Of a stretch of 64,000 bases of DNA, positions 1 to 8,417 are shown piece by piece; within the stretch, counting starts at the first letter, position 1, and the number at the start of each line of letters is the position of its first letter. Below the pieces are notes generated by a model. The model saw nothing but the letters and a program-made list of their open reading frames with translations, was not told the DNA's origin and did not search any database. This DNA is from Hyphobacterium indicum (GTDB lineage Bacteria > Pseudomonadota > Alphaproteobacteria > Caulobacterales > Maricaulaceae), in the NCBI RefSeq assembly GCF_003129605.1, contig NZ_QBDX01000001.1, forward strand, positions 496,001 to 560,000. The letters are read 5' to 3'. Made by a program: the position numbers and the translations under genes.

Positions 1-330
1 GTCATCGACAACGACGATCTCGCCGCGCGCGACCAGCCGGTCATTGACGTAGATATCGATGGCTTCCCCGACTTTGCGTTCCAGCTCGACCACTGAACCG
101 GCCTTCAATTTCAGAAGCGAATTCAGCTCGATATGGGTTTTCCCAAGCACGGCGGAGACATTGACGGGGACATCAAATACCGGTGACAGGTCCGTCGCGG
201 TCTTTTCGTCCTCATCCGCCAGGGTCTGGGAAATCTGAGAAGCGTCGCTGCCTTCGGTCGTCGTGGCCGGCACATCGGTGCTGGTGTCGGATTCAAACTC
301 CGGCAGATCGAGATCACTATCCTGGGACAT
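1..330 (-). CDS. fliN: Flagellar motor switch protein FliN (partial, 3' end outside window)
   Basis: FliN is a C-ring component at the cytoplasmic face of the flagellar motor that, with FliM and FliG, sets rotation direction and takes part in export. The visible 110 residues start MSQDSDLDLP, run through an acidic, Ser/Thr-rich linker, then enter the SpoA/FliMN fold (FDVPVNVSAVLGKTHIELN, then LKAGSVVELERKVGEAIDIY and VNDRLVARGEIVVVDD). The C-terminus lies beyond base 1. The ATG at 330 has GGAG five bases upstream. It is the last visible gene of the fliF-fliG-fliH-fliN run. In Caulobacter this operon ends with flbD, so flbD is expected just outside the window. Confidence 0.93.
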   Translation of the reverse strand, partial: MSQDSDLDLPEFESDTSTDVPATTTEGSDASQISQTLADEDEKTATDLSPVFDVPVNVSAVLGKTHIELNSLLKLKAGSVVELERKVGEAIDIYVNDRLVARGEIVVVDD

Positions 331-341
331 TCCGGTCTCCT

Positions 342-1016
342 TTATCCTGTCGCCGCCTGAGCGCCATCCGCGGCGGGGGCGCTGTCGCTGTCAGTGGCGG
401 AATCATCGTCCGGCGCGGCCAGCCAGTCGGCGATCAGCGCGTCTATCCGGGCTTCAATGTCTTCCTGTGAGCGGTCAATACTGCCGCTGCCCCATTCGAG
501 GCGGCAATCCGCACCGGTCATTTCGGGGTTGGCGCGGACAATGACAGCGCCGTCAAACCCGGCCTCGGCAGCGGTTTTCTCGAGCAACTCCGCGACCGGC
601 CCGGCAATCACCTCGGCGCAATGCACATTGAATCTCGGCTCACCGCGTACATCTTTCATAACGCTGGTACAGAACGCAGCGACGGCATCGCCTGCATTGG
701 CAGCAATCGCTGCACCTGCGAGTTTTTTCGCGGCGGTGAGCGCCAGTTTCGCGGAATCGCCGCGCAGTGCATCGGACTCGGTCTGCAGCCGCGCCAGAAT
801 CAATTGCATCTGGGACGCGATTGCGCGCACCGCATCCGCCTGCACAGAGGCAGCTTTGGCAGTCTCCGAATTTTCGCCTTCGGCAAAGGCCTGCTGGCGC
901 ACTTGCTCGACTTCGGCCGCTGTCAGGAGTTGCTTGACCCGGTCGCCATCGCGCAGCACTTCGCCATCGGCCGAGAAGACCCTGTCGAAGTCGAATTTTG
1001 GAAGCGAATGGGTCAT
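342..1016 (-). CDS. fliH: Flagellar export ATPase regulator, FliH/FlbE type
   Basis: A 224-residue protein, identified partly by position: it lies between fliG and fliN, where Caulobacter has flbE (fliH). FliH proteins bind the FliI ATPase and tether it to the export gate and C-ring. The sequence shows a low-complexity Ala/Glu-rich helical middle (about residues 35-100, likely coiled coil), then a C-terminal fold with FNVHCAEVIAGPVAELLEKTA and VIVRANPEMTGADCRLEWGSG, the typical FliH ending. Its tail is an Asp/Ala/Ser-rich extension. The ATG at 1016 has AAGGA upstream. The gap to fliG is 12 bases and to fliN 11 bases, so the genes are co-transcribed. Confidence 0.85.
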   Translation of the reverse strand: MTHSLPKFDFDRVFSADGEVLRDGDRVKQLLTAAEVEQVRQQAFAEGENSETAKAASVQADAVRAIASQMQLILARLQTESDALRGDSAKLALTAAKKLAGAAIAANAGDAVAAFCTSVMKDVRGEPRFNVHCAEVIAGPVAELLEKTAAEAGFDGAVIVRANPEMTGADCRLEWGSGSIDRSQEDIEARIDALIADWLAAPDDDSATDSDSAPAADGAQAATG

Positions 1017-1028
1017 TCAATCCTTGTC

Positions 1029-2060
1029 CTAGTAAATCAGCTCGTCTTCGCCGCCGCCTTCGGCCAGCAGGATTTCGCCCTTCGCGGCGAGGTCCTTGGC
1101 AGTGGCGACCATGGCAGTTTGCGCCTGATCGACATCCTTGAGCCGTACCGGCCCCAGGGCGGCCATGTCGTCTTTCAGGATTTTCGCCGCGCGTTCCGAC
1201 ATGTTCGAGAAGAACAGGTCGCGCAGACTGTCCGATGCGCCTTTCAGTGCCAGGCCCAGCTGGCCCTTGTCGACGGCGCGCAGAAGGGTCTGGATGCCGC
1301 CCGGGTCGAGCTTGGAAAGGTCCTCGAAGACGAACATTAGCGCGCGGATTTTCTCGGCGCTGTCGCGATTGCGTTCTTCCAGTGCGGCCAAGAAGCGGTT
1401 TTCCGTCTGGCGATCGAAATTATTGAATATGTCCGCCATCATTTCATGGCTGTCGCGCTTGGATGTCCGCGCCAGATTGGACATGAATTCGGTCCGTAGT
1501 GTCTCCTCGATCTTGTCGAGGATTTCGCGCTGCACGGGCTCCATCCGGAGCATCCGCATCACCACTTCAAGGGCGAAGTCCTCGGGCAGGGCGCCCAGCA
1601 CCCGCGACGCGTGCTCGCCCTTCACCTTGGACAGAATGACGGCGACGGTCTGCGGGTATTCATTCTTGAGGTAATTGGCCAGCACCACCTCGTTCACATT
1701 CCCCAGCTTGTCCCACATGGTCCGGCCGGCCGGTCCACGCAGCTCTTCCATGATGCCATCGACTTTTTCGTCGGGCAGGAAGGTGTTGAGCAGGCGTTGG
1801 GTCGCTTCAAACGACCCCATCAGGGAGCCGCCCTGCGAAATCTGGCTGGCGAAGTCGACGATCAGTTTCTCGACTGCCTTGGCGGAGACGCTGCCGAGAT
1901 TGGACATGGCCTGGGAAATCTCGCGGATTTCCTCCTCGTCCATCATTTCCCAGAGGGAATGTTGCTCCTCGCCGAGTGCCAGCAGAATGACGGCCGCCCG
2001 TTCGGGGCCGGCCAGTTTCTGCGGGTCGTCAATGACGCGTTTGCCTTCGCGAACAGCCAT
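1029..2060 (-). CDS. fliG: Flagellar motor switch protein FliG
   Basis: FliG sits on the MS ring and contacts the stator; its C-terminal domain carries the charged residues for torque. The 343-residue length is normal. The N-terminal FliF-binding part reads [18 protein letters not shown]; the middle domain has the conserved [22 protein letters not shown] stretch; the C-terminal domain has [20 protein letters not shown] and [21 protein letters not shown], where the charged torque helix lies. The ATG overlaps the fliF stop (ATGA), which implies translational coupling, and GAGG precedes it. It is the second gene of the MS-ring/switch operon. Confidence 0.97.
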   Translation of the reverse strand: MAVREGKRVIDDPQKLAGPERAAVILLALGEEQHSLWEMMDEEEIREISQAMSNLGSVSAKAVEKLIVDFASQISQGGSLMGSFEATQRLLNTFLPDEKVDGIMEELRGPAGRTMWDKLGNVNEVVLANYLKNEYPQTVAVILSKVKGEHASRVLGALPEDFALEVVMRMLRMEPVQREILDKIEETLRTEFMSNLARTSKRDSHEMMADIFNNFDRQTENRFLAALEERNRDSAEKIRALMFVFEDLSKLDPGGIQTLLRAVDKGQLGLALKGASDSLRDLFFSNMSERAAKILKDDMAALGPVRLKDVDQAQTAMVATAKDLAAKGEILLAEGGGEDELIY

Positions 2061-3739
2061 CAGCCCTCACTCATCCAGCTACGGATTATGGAAAGGGATT
2101 CATCCGGATGGGAATTCACCACGCCGGAGACTTTCTTGATCGACGAGGCTTTGACCTGACCATCAATCTTGGCGATGTCGATCCCGCTATCTACAAACGC
2201 AGGCGCCATGGCGGATGAACCGGATCCGCCTCCCTGGGCCTGCTGGGGAATCTGCTGGCCGCTATCATCCGTGATCGCCGCCTGGCCACCCTCGCGTTCG
2301 ATCGCGCCGCCACCACCGCCGCCACCAGCGCCGGCAATGGCCATGGCCGGGCCGGCGGATGCCGCGCTCTTTGCCAGCGGGCGGGCAACCAGGAAGATGA
2401 CCAGCAAGGCCGTCAGGAACATGACGCCGATCTCGGCGGCCCGCATGATGTCATTCTTGTTGAGCGAAAAGCCGGAGGCTGCGGGCGTGCCCATGGTCGG
2501 GTCGGCGCGCGAGAAGCGGATATTGGTGACCTCAAGACTGTCCTGACGCCCGCCATCGACCTGGGTAAAGCCCATGGCGGAGCGAACCAGAGCGGTGATC
2601 TGAGCCATTTCCGCTTCTGTGCGCGGCACATAGGTACGGCTTCCGTCTTCGGCGATTTCCACGGTGCCATCAACAGCCACCGCCACTGAAAGCCGCTCGA
2701 TCTCGCCAGCCTCTGTCACGCGCGTTGTGGTCGTGCGGGACAGCGCAAATTCCTGCTGATCATTTGACGTGGAGGATTCGTTCAGCGATTGCGGGCGATC
2801 CGTATCAGCTGCCTCATCATCCGGCAGGTTCTCCGAAGCAGACACCGCGTTGGCGGCACCATCAACCTCGCGGCCCGTCTCCTCCGAGCGCGTCCGGCTG
2901 CGCAGGACCGAGCCATCAGGATCGTAACGCTCTTCGCTTTGCGTCACCGAATTCCGGTTCAGCTCGGCGCTCACCTGGACGCGGGCCGCGCCCGTACCGA
3001 CAACGCCTTCGACAAGGTTGAGAATGCGCTGGCGGTATTGTTCCTCGATCGAGGCACGCTGGCTTTCCAGTGCGATCGAACCGAGACCGTCCCCCTCGTC
3101 CGGGCTGGCCAGAAGCCGGCCGGTCGTGTCGGCAATGGTAATGTCACGGGCAGACATGCCATCGACCGCGCTGGCGACGATATTCCGGATGATACCGGAG
3201 TGTTCGCGGGTCAGCTCGCCCCGTGCGGAAATGACAATGGACGCGGAAGGTTGAGCGGATTCGCGTTCGAACAGTCTGCGTTCCGGCAAGACCAGATGTA
3301 CCCGCGCGGTGTCGATAATATCCAGGAACTGGATGGTCCGCGCCAGTTCGCCTTCCAGGGCCCGCTTGGCATTCATGTTCTGCACGAAGCTGGTCGCACC
3401 CAGGGCGTCCGTTTCATCGAAGATTTCATAGCCCACCGAGCCGGAATTCAGTGCCCCGCCGCTGGCGACACGCACGCGTGCCTCATCAACCTGGTTGCGC
3501 GCGACATAAATGGTCGAGCCGCCGCTGCGGAATTCATAGGGGATGCCGGCAGTGTCCAGCGCCTCGCTGACGCGCGCTGAGTCGGACGGATCCAGCCCCG
3601 CATACAGCAGGGCCTGGCTGCCCCCGCCCATATTGAAGCTGAAGAAAAGGAGTGCGGCGGCCAGACCTGCGCTCAAGCCGAAAATGGCAATGAGGCGCAT
3701 GGCACCGAGTGACCGCAATTGTTCCATCAGACTGTTCAC
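2060..3739 (-). CDS. fliF: Flagellar MS-ring protein FliF
   Basis: FliF forms the membrane-embedded MS ring, the first flagellar structure assembled. An N-terminal membrane segment (about residues 15-35) is followed by the YscJ/FliF ring domains ([41 protein letters not shown]), an acidic low-complexity periplasmic region, a second membrane segment ([18 protein letters not shown]) and a cytoplasmic FliG-binding tail ending WMSEG. I chose the GTG at 3739 (559 residues) because GGGA lies seven bases upstream. An upstream ATG at 3790 would add a non-family extension, and the ATG at 3727 has no ribosome site. A CtrA-like box lies about 70-85 bases upstream. Confidence 0.95.
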   Translation of the reverse strand: MNSLMEQLRSLGAMRLIAIFGLSAGLAAALLFFSFNMGGGSQALLYAGLDPSDSARVSEALDTAGIPYEFRSGGSTIYVARNQVDEARVRVASGGALNSGSVGYEIFDETDALGATSFVQNMNAKRALEGELARTIQFLDIIDTARVHLVLPERRLFERESAQPSASIVISARGELTREHSGIIRNIVASAVDGMSARDITIADTTGRLLASPDEGDGLGSIALESQRASIEEQYRQRILNLVEGVVGTGAARVQVSAELNRNSVTQSEERYDPDGSVLRSRTRSEETGREVDGAANAVSASENLPDDEAADTDRPQSLNESSTSNDQQEFALSRTTTTRVTEAGEIERLSVAVAVDGTVEIAEDGSRTYVPRTEAEMAQITALVRSAMGFTQVDGGRQDSLEVTNIRFSRADPTMGTPAASGFSLNKNDIMRAAEIGVMFLTALLVIFLVARPLAKSAASAGPAMAIAGAGGGGGGGAIEREGGQAAITDDSGQQIPQQAQGGGSGSSAMAPAFVDSGIDIAKIDGQVKASSIKKVSGVVNSHPDESLSIIRSWMSEG

Positions 3740-3809
3740 GTGGGCGTCCCGCCGATTCGCTGCGCTGCTTTCGAAGCAGCAACCCGGCAACTTTTTCCCA
3801 CTGCCCGCG

Positions 3810-3824
3810 TAAACGAGGGTTTAA
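3810..3824 (-). promoter_or_regulatory. Candidate CtrA box upstream of fliF
   Basis: Read on the minus strand, this is TTAA, seven bases, then TTTAC. The CtrA consensus is TTAA-N7-TTAAC, so there is one mismatch. It lies about 70-85 bases before the fliF start. Caulobacter fliF is a CtrA-activated class II gene, which supports the call. Binding is inferred. Confidence 0.6.
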
Positions 3825-3832
3825 TATCGAAG

Positions 3833-3860
3833 CGCCCGGCTCAGAGAACCGGGCGTTTTT
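3833..3860 (+). terminator. Rho-independent terminator-like hairpin facing rightward
   Basis: A seven-base stem CGCCCGG / CCGGGCG with a nine-base loop is followed by five T residues on the plus strand. Both neighbours (fliF and sciP) are transcribed leftward, so the T-run faces against them. It may also form a hairpin in the leftward sciP transcript, but there it lacks a U tract. Confidence 0.6.
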
Positions 3861-3885
3861 CGCAGTTTTTTCTGAAATATGTGGC

Positions 3886-4176
3886 TCAGGCGCCCAGATG
3901 ACCCGGCTTGGCGCGGTAATGCTGAATCCGGGTGGTGCGCAATCCGGCGAGGCCGTGCTTGTCGATGGCGCGTTGCCAGCCCAGGAATTCTTCCACCGAC
4001 AGGCGGTAGCGTTCGCAGGCCTCTTCCAGCGACAGGAGTCCGCCCCGGACCGCTGCGACCACTTCGGCCTTGCGGCGGATCACCCAGCGCTGCGTCGACG
4101 GATTGGGGAGGTCGGCCAGCGTCAGCGGGCTTCCATCCGGACCAATGACATAATTTTCCTTACGCCGAGCTTGCAT
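3886..4176 (-). CDS. sciP: CtrA inhibitor SciP (DUF1153)
   Basis: SciP is a small helix-turn-helix protein. In Caulobacter it binds CtrA (and DNA) and blocks recruitment of RNA polymerase to CtrA promoters in G1. The hallmark DUF1153 sequence is complete: YVIGPDGSPLTLADLP, RWVIRRKAEVVAAVRGGLLS, LEEACERYRLSVEEFLGWQ and GLAGLRTTRIQHYR. The ATG at 4176 (96 residues) is preceded by AAGGGTGG; a GTG at 4197 would add seven residues with no better site. Two near-consensus CtrA boxes lie upstream, matching the known CtrA-dependent expression of sciP. Its location between fliF and flgE places it among genes its target regulates. Confidence 0.93.
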   Translation of the reverse strand: MQARRKENYVIGPDGSPLTLADLPNPSTQRWVIRRKAEVVAAVRGGLLSLEEACERYRLSVEEFLGWQRAIDKHGLAGLRTTRIQHYRAKPGHLGA

Positions 4177-4249
4177 ATCCACCACCCTTGATTTCACCCG
4201 TTGGACGCTCTTTGTCGTCCTTGTTGATGAGGGTTATACGCGCAGCCTC

Positions 4250-4289
4250 TTAAATTCCGCCTAAACGCTGTGGTAAATCTTCATTTAAC
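4250..4289 (-). promoter_or_regulatory. Two candidate CtrA boxes upstream of sciP
   Basis: On the plus strand, TTAA-N7-CTAA lies at 4250-4264 and TAAA-N7-TTAAC at 4274-4289. Each differs by one base from TTAA-N7-TTAA(C). They lie 75-115 bases before the sciP start, and there is no coding sequence here. The function is inferred from the motif and from Caulobacter sciP being a CtrA target. Confidence 0.55.
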
Positions 4290-4300
4290 TCAATGACTAA

Positions 4301-4334
4301 AAAGCAAAGGACCTCCCGCCGCGGCGGAAGGTCC
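4301..4334 (-). terminator. Terminator of the fliK-flgD-flgE unit
   Basis: On the minus strand a near-perfect 12-base stem (GGACCTTCCGCC, two-base loop, GGCGGGAGGTCC; one mismatch) is followed by a T-rich tail, TTTGCTTTTT. It lies 30 bases past the flgE stop. Confidence 0.85.
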
Positions 4335-4364
4335 ATCACTCAGGAAGTATAGGTCAGATCAGCG

Positions 4365-5753
4365 CTAGCGCTTCATCCGGATCGCTTCGTCCAGCATCTC
4401 GTCTGCCGTCGTGATGATTTTTGACGATGCAGAATAGGCGCGCTGCGTCGTAATCAGGCTGGTGAATTCGGTGGCAATATCGACATTCGAATTCTCCAGC
4501 GTTGAGGACGCAATGGTACCCGCCGATGCGGTGCCCGGCACGTTGAAGGTAAAACCGCCCGAATCCGGTGTGACCGAATAGGCTCCGCCGGCTTCAACAT
4601 TCAGCCCGTTCGGGTTGACGAAGGTCGCCACCGGAACCTGGTAGGTCTTGCGGACGATGCCATTCGAGAACTTGGCATAGACAAAGCCGTCATTGTCCAC
4701 TTCAACACCGGTGAATGTGCCGAACGCCGAACCATTGACCTGGGTCGAGGTCAGCGTTGACGGGCTGTCATACTGCGTCATGCCGCCCGGTTGGGTCGGC
4801 GAGCCGAGATCCATGGTGACCTGCTGTCCGGCCACGCCGGTCCCTGATGCCCATTGATATTGGGTCGCCCCGAGGGGAGCTGCATTTGTGGAGGACAGGA
4901 AATCGAGCGTCAGCGGCAGGGTGGTGTTGGTCAGATCAATCTCGCCTTGCGCGTTGAACGCAATGGTCCCGGTTCCGATCTGACCATCGACCAGTCCGGC
5001 ACCCGTCGTGATGTCAGAGGCCGGTGTGACGTGCAGTTCGGCATGCCACTCATTGGCCGTCGAACTCTTCAGCATGGACAGGGTAATGGTCCGTGCGCCG
5101 CCCTGGCTGTCATAGATCTGGATCGAACGCTGGAAGTCCGGGGTCACATTGCCGGAGGCCATATTGGTTCCGCTGACTCCGGGGGCATAGGTGGCTTCGG
5201 CCGCCGAAACCGGCTGGCTGGCTTGCAGATTGCCATTGACCCCGGCCTGTGTGGTCGCTTCGGCCGCGCCGCCGATGGAAGACAGGTTGATAGCTTCCAG
5301 ACTGGACAAATCGGAGGGATTGGTCGTCACCGATCCATCTGCCGAGACCGGCCAGCCATAAAGGAAATGACCGGCATCGTTTCTGAGGTTTCCCTGCGAG
5401 TCCGCAGCAAAGGACCCGGACCGGGTAAACAGCACGGCATCAGTCGCCTCTACATTCGCGGCAACCGGCCGCACGACGAAGAAACCGTCTCCGGCAATCG
5501 CCAGATCTGTGGGTGAGGTCCCTGGCGTCAGAAGTCCGCCGGTCGATATCTGGAAGCGGTTATTGGTGGTGACGCCGCCCGCAGCATAGCGGGAATTCAC
5601 GCCATAGGATTCATACATTGGCGAAAAAACGGCCTGGGCGCGCTTGTATCCGACCGTGTTGACATTGGCGATATTGTCCGAGACTGCGGCCAGCGCGCTT
5701 GAATTGGCCAGCAGACCGGACGCACCGGCCCAAAGGGCTGAATTGATACTCAT
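4365..5753 (-). CDS. flgE: Flagellar hook protein FlgE
   Basis: FlgE polymerises into the hook joining the rod and the filament. The 462-residue protein has the rod/hook N-terminus (NSALWAGASGLLANSSALAA, then VSDNIANVNTVGYKR), the FlgE core with DLAIAGDGFFVV, and the C-terminal coil (NVDIATEFTSLITTQRAYSA through LDEAIRMKR). It is shorter than the Caulobacter hook protein, with the difference in the variable middle. The ATG at 5753 has GGGAG upstream. It lies 96 bases downstream of flgD, with a palindromic, possibly sigma54 site in the gap, and is followed by a strong terminator. Confidence 0.96.
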   Translation of the reverse strand: MSINSALWAGASGLLANSSALAAVSDNIANVNTVGYKRAQAVFSPMYESYGVNSRYAAGGVTTNNRFQISTGGLLTPGTSPTDLAIAGDGFFVVRPVAANVEATDAVLFTRSGSFAADSQGNLRNDAGHFLYGWPVSADGSVTTNPSDLSSLEAINLSSIGGAAEATTQAGVNGNLQASQPVSAAEATYAPGVSGTNMASGNVTPDFQRSIQIYDSQGGARTITLSMLKSSTANEWHAELHVTPASDITTGAGLVDGQIGTGTIAFNAQGEIDLTNTTLPLTLDFLSSTNAAPLGATQYQWASGTGVAGQQVTMDLGSPTQPGGMTQYDSPSTLTSTQVNGSAFGTFTGVEVDNDGFVYAKFSNGIVRKTYQVPVATFVNPNGLNVEAGGAYSVTPDSGGFTFNVPGTASAGTIASSTLENSNVDIATEFTSLITTQRAYSASSKIITTADEMLDEAIRMKR

Positions 5754-5805
5754 TTTGTGCTCCCTGAGTGTTCAATTAGGAGCGTTCTGCTTTCATCATC
5801 CACCC

Positions 5806-5820
5806 GGCAGAATTCTTGCC
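5806..5820 (-). promoter_or_regulatory. Palindromic GG-N10-GC element upstream of flgE (sigma54 promoter or FlbD-type site)
   Basis: A 15-base near-palindrome, GGCAGAATTCTTGCC, lies in the flgD-flgE gap. On the minus strand it gives GG-N10-GC (GGCA at -24, CTGCC at -12), about 55-65 bases before flgE. It also resembles the GGC-N7-GCC boxes between fliK and flgK. The plus-strand match to the sigma54 consensus is slightly better, so the orientation is uncertain. Confidence 0.4.
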
Positions 5821-5849
5821 GCCAAGCGTCGGGTTCTTGGGGCCCGATA

Positions 5850-6515
5850 TTATACTGCACCTGCCTCCCGCAGGCTTCGGACCGAGGACAAACGGACAAA
5901 CAGCCCGTTCAGCTCGACCACGACTTCAGAGCCGGAAAAATCGACGCCCGTGACACGGGCCGTCGTCAGAATGTCCGGCTGCATCGCATTGCCATCAGCA
6001 TTTACCGCAGAGATTTCCAGCGTGTAGATACCGTCCTCCATGGCATTGCCGGTCTGGTCTTCACCATCCCAGGCAAAATTATGGCTCCCGGCCGTGGCTT
6101 CGCCTTCAAATGACGCGATGGTCCGGCCATTGGCGTCTTTCACGGTCACAAGCGTTCCCTGGCTGTCTTCCGGCAGAATATAGGTCCACTCCGCCGATCC
6201 GTTCTCGAGTGCCGCATCCGGAGACGCGACTGTGGCTTCGCGGCCAATAAAGCCGACCGCAGCACCCTGTGCTGACGCCGCCTGGATGGAGATCAGCGAT
6301 TCCAGATTCTGGTTGGACCGGATTTCCTGCTCGACGCTTGAAAAATTGACCAGCTGGTTCACGAATTCAGTGGAATCCAGTGGATTGAGCGGGTCCTGCG
6401 CCTTCATCTGCTCGGTCAGCAAAGTCAGGAACATCTCGAAATTGTTCGCCAGCGATGCTTGTGAATTCGCGGTCTGGCTTCCGAAGGCCGCCCCGAGGGC
6501 GTCAATTTGCGACAT
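5850..6515 (-). CDS. flgD: Flagellar hook-capping protein FlgD
   Basis: FlgD caps the growing hook and directs FlgE assembly. The N-terminal FlgD motif is clear: NFEMFLTLLTEQMKAQDPLN, then PLDSTEFVNQLVNFSSVEQE. A C-terminal FlgD Ig/tudor-like part includes SHNFAWDGEDQTGNAMEDG. The 221-residue length is normal. The ATG at 6515 has AGGAG upstream. It lies 9 bases after fliK, in the same leftward unit. The order fliK-flgD-flgE means the length-control gene is read first. Confidence 0.95.
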   Translation of the reverse strand: MSQIDALGAAFGSQTANSQASLANNFEMFLTLLTEQMKAQDPLNPLDSTEFVNQLVNFSSVEQEIRSNQNLESLISIQAASAQGAAVGFIGREATVASPDAALENGSAEWTYILPEDSQGTLVTVKDANGRTIASFEGEATAGSHNFAWDGEDQTGNAMEDGIYTLEISAVNADGNAMQPDILTTARVTGVDFSGSEVVVELNGLFVRLSSVRSLREAGAV

Positions 6516-6524
6516 GTCTGACTC

Positions 6525-8180
6525 CTATAATCTTATATCGATTCCGCTGCGCGCGCTCAGCTGGAAGCCGTAAAGCTCCCGCGGCAATGCGGCGGCGGTG
6601 ATGGAACCGGAAAGGTCCTCTGCAAACTCAAGGCTGGAGAATCGCCCACCGCCCTGCGGCGTCTGGCCGGGCTCCTCCTCGCCTTGCGACAACTCGAATG
6701 ACAGGCCGTCATTGCCAAGCTCAAGCCCGGCGTCCTCGAGGGCCCGCTCCAGTTCGCGAGCATACTGGCGCAGATCATTAAGGGTTTCCGGGCGTTCCGC
6801 GCTCAGTATTGCCTGCACACGATTGTCATTGCCGACCTGCAGCTTCACCTCAATCCGGCCCAGTTCAGGCGGATCCATGCGGATTTCGAAGCGGCGCTCG
6901 CCATTCTGGAATTTGGCGGCAATCTGAGCAGCCAGAGCTCCGGCCGCGGCAGGCGTGAAGCGTGCACTGCCAGCGGCAATGCCGGGACGCTCGGCAGCGC
7001 GGCTCGCATCAGCCGCGCGCAGATTGGAGAGGTCGGCCTGCTCGGTTTCGGACGCAGAATCCGGATTTGCCACATCCAGGGGCGGCGGCGCGGTGCGGGC
7101 CGCGTCACCTTGCGCCTGGCGCGCCGCTTCGGCCGGCAAGTCGGCGGGCGGTGGCGTGGCCGTCTGCGAAGCGGTTGGCTGTGGCGCGGTCGGTGTGGCG
7201 GCCTCCGGCTTCACAGCAGAAGCTGACGCCGTCGCGGCGGCATATGCACCGTTCCCGCCAGCCCCCGCGCTGCTTTTTGAAGCGGAATTCGTTCCGGCCG
7301 GTTGCATCTTGTCCATGCCGCTCGCTTCACGGCGCGCTTGCACACCCGCCTGGACCGGCGCTTGTGGCAAGGCCGTTGCGGCCGTATTTCCGGCGGCTGC
7401 AGGCGTGGTTGCGGCAGCGCCGGTCGTCGGCGAAGCGGCGGTTTGCGCAACAGCGTTACCGGAACCGGCAGATGCGGCAGATGCGGCAGATGCGGCAGAG
7501 GCAGGCTGAGCCGAGCCTGCGGCCTGAGCCAGCTGTGCCGCCTCATTGGATTTCAGGGCCGTGTCTGCGGCGCCATTGGGCACAGTCGCCAAATTCGTTT
7601 TTACAGCGCTCTTGTCAGCGCCTTCGGCCAGCGGAGTTGGCGCGCCATTGTCTGACGCAGGCTGAGCCGGTCCGGTCTTGCCGGATGCGTTTGTGCTGGC
7701 ACCGGGCTCCCCGGGGACGGATGTTGGAACCTGCGGTGATGACGAAGTGCTCTTGTCCCCGCCATTCGCCGCATCCGGGGTCGATCCATTCCCGGCAGAT
7801 CCGCCACTGCCGCCAGTTGTCGCCGTGGCCGCTGGGGTGGCCGATTGAGCGCCGGAAGTCTCTCCCGTGGTGGGGGAGGCAGGAAGGGATGCGGCCGCAG
7901 CAGCGTCACCCGCTGCAGATTGAGGGCCGGCCGCCAGACCGGACAGCGCAGGTGTTTGTGCCAGGGCGGTAAGAACCGGACCGGTATCGGCCGTTGTCGC
8001 CGGGCTGAAAACATTCCCGCCATTCGGCCTGGACGGGATGGCCGGAACCGGAGCGACGGGCGCGGTCTGGCCCGCCAGAAGGGCGGCAAACGCGCCATCC
8101 CCGGCAGCATCGGGCGCAGCCGTTCCGCCAGCGCCACTGGCGCTTTGGGTCTGTGGCAGGATCGAAAGAATCGCGTCCAT
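6525..8180 (-). CDS. fliK: Flagellar hook-length control protein FliK
   Basis: FliK measures hook length and switches export specificity from hook to filament substrates. About 400 residues are Ala/Pro/Thr/Ser/Gly-rich low-complexity sequence, including a tandem SAASAASAAS run. The C-terminal FliK domain is recognisable: RRFEIRMDPPELGRIEVKLQ, followed by LSAERPETLNDLRQYARELE and RALEDAGLELGNDGLSFELS. The ATG at 8180 has AAGG upstream. A strong sigma54 promoter motif lies 63-78 bases upstream, so this gene probably heads the fliK-flgD-flgE unit. The ruler region is poorly conserved, so identity rests on the C-terminus and on context. Confidence 0.92.
   Translation of the reverse strand: MDAILSILPQTQSASGAGGTAAPDAAGDGAFAALLAGQTAPVAPVPAIPSRPNGGNVFSPATTADTGPVLTALAQTPALSGLAAGPQSAAGDAAAAASLPASPTTGETSGAQSATPAATATTGGSGGSAGNGSTPDAANGGDKSTSSSPQVPTSVPGEPGASTNASGKTGPAQPASDNGAPTPLAEGADKSAVKTNLATVPNGAADTALKSNEAAQLAQAAGSAQPASAASAASAASAGSGNAVAQTAASPTTGAAATTPAAAGNTAATALPQAPVQAGVQARREASGMDKMQPAGTNSASKSSAGAGGNGAYAAATASASAVKPEAATPTAPQPTASQTATPPPADLPAEAARQAQGDAARTAPPPLDVANPDSASETEQADLSNLRAADASRAAERPGIAAGSARFTPAAAGALAAQIAAKFQNGERRFEIRMDPPELGRIEVKLQVGNDNRVQAILSAERPETLNDLRQYARELERALEDAGLELGNDGLSFELSQGEEEPGQTPQGGGRFSSLEFAEDLSGSITAAALPRELYGFQLSARSGIDIRL
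7467..7500 (-). repeat. In-frame nine-base tandem repeat within fliK
   Basis: The unit GGCAGATGC is repeated just over three times and encodes Ser-Ala-Ala repeats in the variable FliK linker. Because the unit is a multiple of three, slippage would change linker length without breaking the frame. Confidence 0.75.
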
Positions 8181-8242
8181 GCCGTGCCTTGGCTCCCTTT
8201 ATGGCTTGGGCCCCGATAGCCCATGCACCCGTCAGGGGGAGT

Positions 8243-8258
8243 CGCAAGGAGTGTGCCA
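8243..8258 (-). promoter_or_regulatory. Sigma54 promoter for fliK-flgD-flgE
   Basis: On the minus strand the sequence is TGGCAC-ACTCC-TTGCG, an almost perfect match to TGGCAC-N5-TTGC(A/T) with the GG-N10-GC spacing. It lies 63-78 bases before the fliK ATG. Class III hook genes in Caulobacter are sigma54/FlbD-dependent, so the function fits. Confidence 0.8.
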
Positions 8259-8330
8259 GTTGCGCATGGATATAAGGCATTGAAAAATATACAGATTAAC
8301 TTTGTTGCCAATAGGGGATAGGTGCCGCCC

Positions 8331-8367
8331 GGCAGGAATCTCCCCCTGCATGATGGCGAAATCTGCC
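8331..8367. promoter_or_regulatory. Candidate FlbD (ftr-like) enhancer boxes between fliK and flgK
   Basis: GGCGAAATCTGCC (8355-8367) has the form GGC-N7-GCC, as does the perfect inverted repeat GGCAGATTCTGCC at 8547-8559. A looser copy, GGCAGGAATCTCCCC, lies at 8331-8345. The first two copies sit between the divergent sigma54 motifs and the third lies in the flgK leader. Assignment to FlbD is inferred from context only. Confidence 0.45.
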
Positions 8368-8401
8368 CAGCTTGACCGCTATGCCCAATCCGCCCTGAAA
8401 C

Positions 8402-8417
8402 TGGCCCCGGCATTGCG
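8402..8417 (+). promoter_or_regulatory. Sigma54 promoter for flgK-flgL
   Basis: TGGCCCC-GGCA-TTGCG has GG and GC exactly ten bases apart and matches the sigma54 -24/-12 consensus, with one departure in the -24 box (CCC for CAC). It lies about 200 bases before flgK, so the predicted leader is unusually long, near 185 bases. Confidence 0.65.
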
